A DNA stretch of 5,823 nucleotides from the NCBI GenBank assembly GCA_016202525.1, contig JACQOM010000117.1:1-5823 (forward strand), written 5' to 3'. This document shows, one piece after another, positions 5,426 to 5,823 of the stretch (the stretch's first letter is position 1; each line of letters opens with the position of its first letter). The position numbers and the translations under genes are program-made. This stretch comes from Chloroflexota bacterium (GTDB taxonomy: Bacteria > Chloroflexota > Dehalococcoidia > Dehalococcoidales > UBA2162). The notes under the pieces are model-generated. The model worked only from the letters and a program-made list of their open reading frames with translations, ran no database searches and was not told the origin of the DNA.

Positions 5426-5823
5426 GTGGAAATTAAGGCAGCAGTCGGAGACATTGCCAAAATTGAAGCTGGCGCTATTATCGTAAACTTTTTTGAGGGC
5501 GTGAAGCGCCCGGAGGGCGATACTGCCACTATCGACAAGGCCTTGGGAGGGACTATCACCCAGCTCATCAAGCAGGGTGAGATAAAAGGCAAACTCAACC
5601 AGATTACCATTATCCACACTCAGGGCAAGCTGCCGGCAGCCAGGGTGGTGGTCACCGGACTGGGCAAGCCGGACAAACTATCTCTGGACAATATTAGAGG
5701 CGCAGTGGCGGAGACCTGCCGACTTCTACGCAAAAAGTACGTGGAGAGTATCGCCACTATTGCTCAGGGGGCTGGAATTGCCGGTATAACCGCGGAGGGT
5801 TCAGCTCAAGCAGTCACCGAAGG
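5426..5823 (+). CDS. pepA: Leucyl aminopeptidase (peptidase M17), N-terminal part, runs off the right edge
   Basis: M17 leucyl aminopeptidases are cytoplasmic, two-metal, usually hexameric enzymes that remove N-terminal residues from peptides. The 132 complete codons visible here are the family's N-terminal (macro-like) domain, which precedes the catalytic domain. They open with MEIKAAVGDIAKIEAGAIIV (the strand pattern with xDAIxV-like core), then LGGTITQLIKQGEIKGKLNQ (40-59), ARVVVTGLGK (72-81) with the conserved VGLGK-type turn, and DNIRGAVAETCRLLRKK (87-103). The metal ligands and the NTDAEGR active-site motif lie beyond the window. The start is a GTG at 5426, chosen because AGGAG at 5415-5419 is six bases upstream and no ATG fits the family's N-terminus. 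The 43-base gap after the kinase gene has no good promoter or terminator, so the two may share a transcript. No internal stop is seen. Confidence 0.85.
   Translation, partial: MEIKAAVGDIAKIEAGAIIVNFFEGVKRPEGDTATIDKALGGTITQLIKQGEIKGKLNQITIIHTQGKLPAARVVVTGLGKPDKLSLDNIRGAVAETCRLLRKKYVESIATIAQGAGIAGITAEGSAQAVTE

Noticed and set aside
1..5823. CRISPR array, tRNA or rRNA genes, transposase, phage or toxin-antitoxin genes
   Set aside because: No regularly spaced repeats, no tRNA-like cloverleaf segment, and no such protein signatures were seen on either strand.

Overview
The window reads as ordinary chromosomal DNA from a bacterium. It has medium GC, all genes lie on the + strand, gaps are short, and genes start with ATG or GTG. 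tRNA(Ile)-lysidine synthase makes it bacterial. A stand-alone ADP-forming acyl-CoA synthetase beta subunit beside an AMP-forming acyl-CoA ligase, DegV, and an M17 aminopeptidase suggest an anaerobic or fermentative lineage. A Chloroflexota (Dehalococcoidia-like) genome is my best guess, but it rests on general gene content and style and is low confidence.

Layout. Positions 1-1035 hold the 3' three quarters of tilS, whose start lies outside the window. Positions 1036-1346 are a 311-base gap with no credible gene. It carries three consecutive GC-rich palindromes (about 1099-1168, 1174-1199 and 1210-1233). The second, followed by a T run, is a good intrinsic terminator for tilS. A sigma70-type promoter follows at 1285-1313. 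It drives a tight two-gene operon: an ATP-grasp protein like the beta subunit of ADP-forming acetyl-CoA synthetase (1347-2048) and, two bases later, an AMP-forming acyl-CoA ligase with a GTG start (2051-3631). A 154-base gap with a second good promoter (3676-3704) leads to degV (3786-4701), which is broken in this sequence by a one-base frameshift near 4125. A 99-base gap with a perfect TATAAT box leads to a small P-loop kinase-like protein of unknown substrate (4801-5382). After a 43-base gap, a GTG-started leucyl aminopeptidase (pepA family) begins at 5426 and runs off the right edge.

How the genes work together. The only pair with a clear functional link is the acyl-CoA operon. Both products belong to families that make acyl-CoA thioesters with ATP, but by different chemistry (acyl-phosphate/ADP versus acyl-adenylate/AMP). 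The alpha (CoA-binding) partner of the ATP-grasp subunit is not in the window. The other genes are a housekeeping mix of tRNA modification, fatty-acid binding, nucleotide-dependent phosphotransfer and peptide turnover.

I did not find a clearly new multi-gene system. The points most worth a second look are the degenerate ATP-binding loop of the acyl-CoA ligase, its pairing with the orphan beta subunit, the palindrome cluster after tilS, and the degV frameshift with its extended, hairpin-bearing 3' end.
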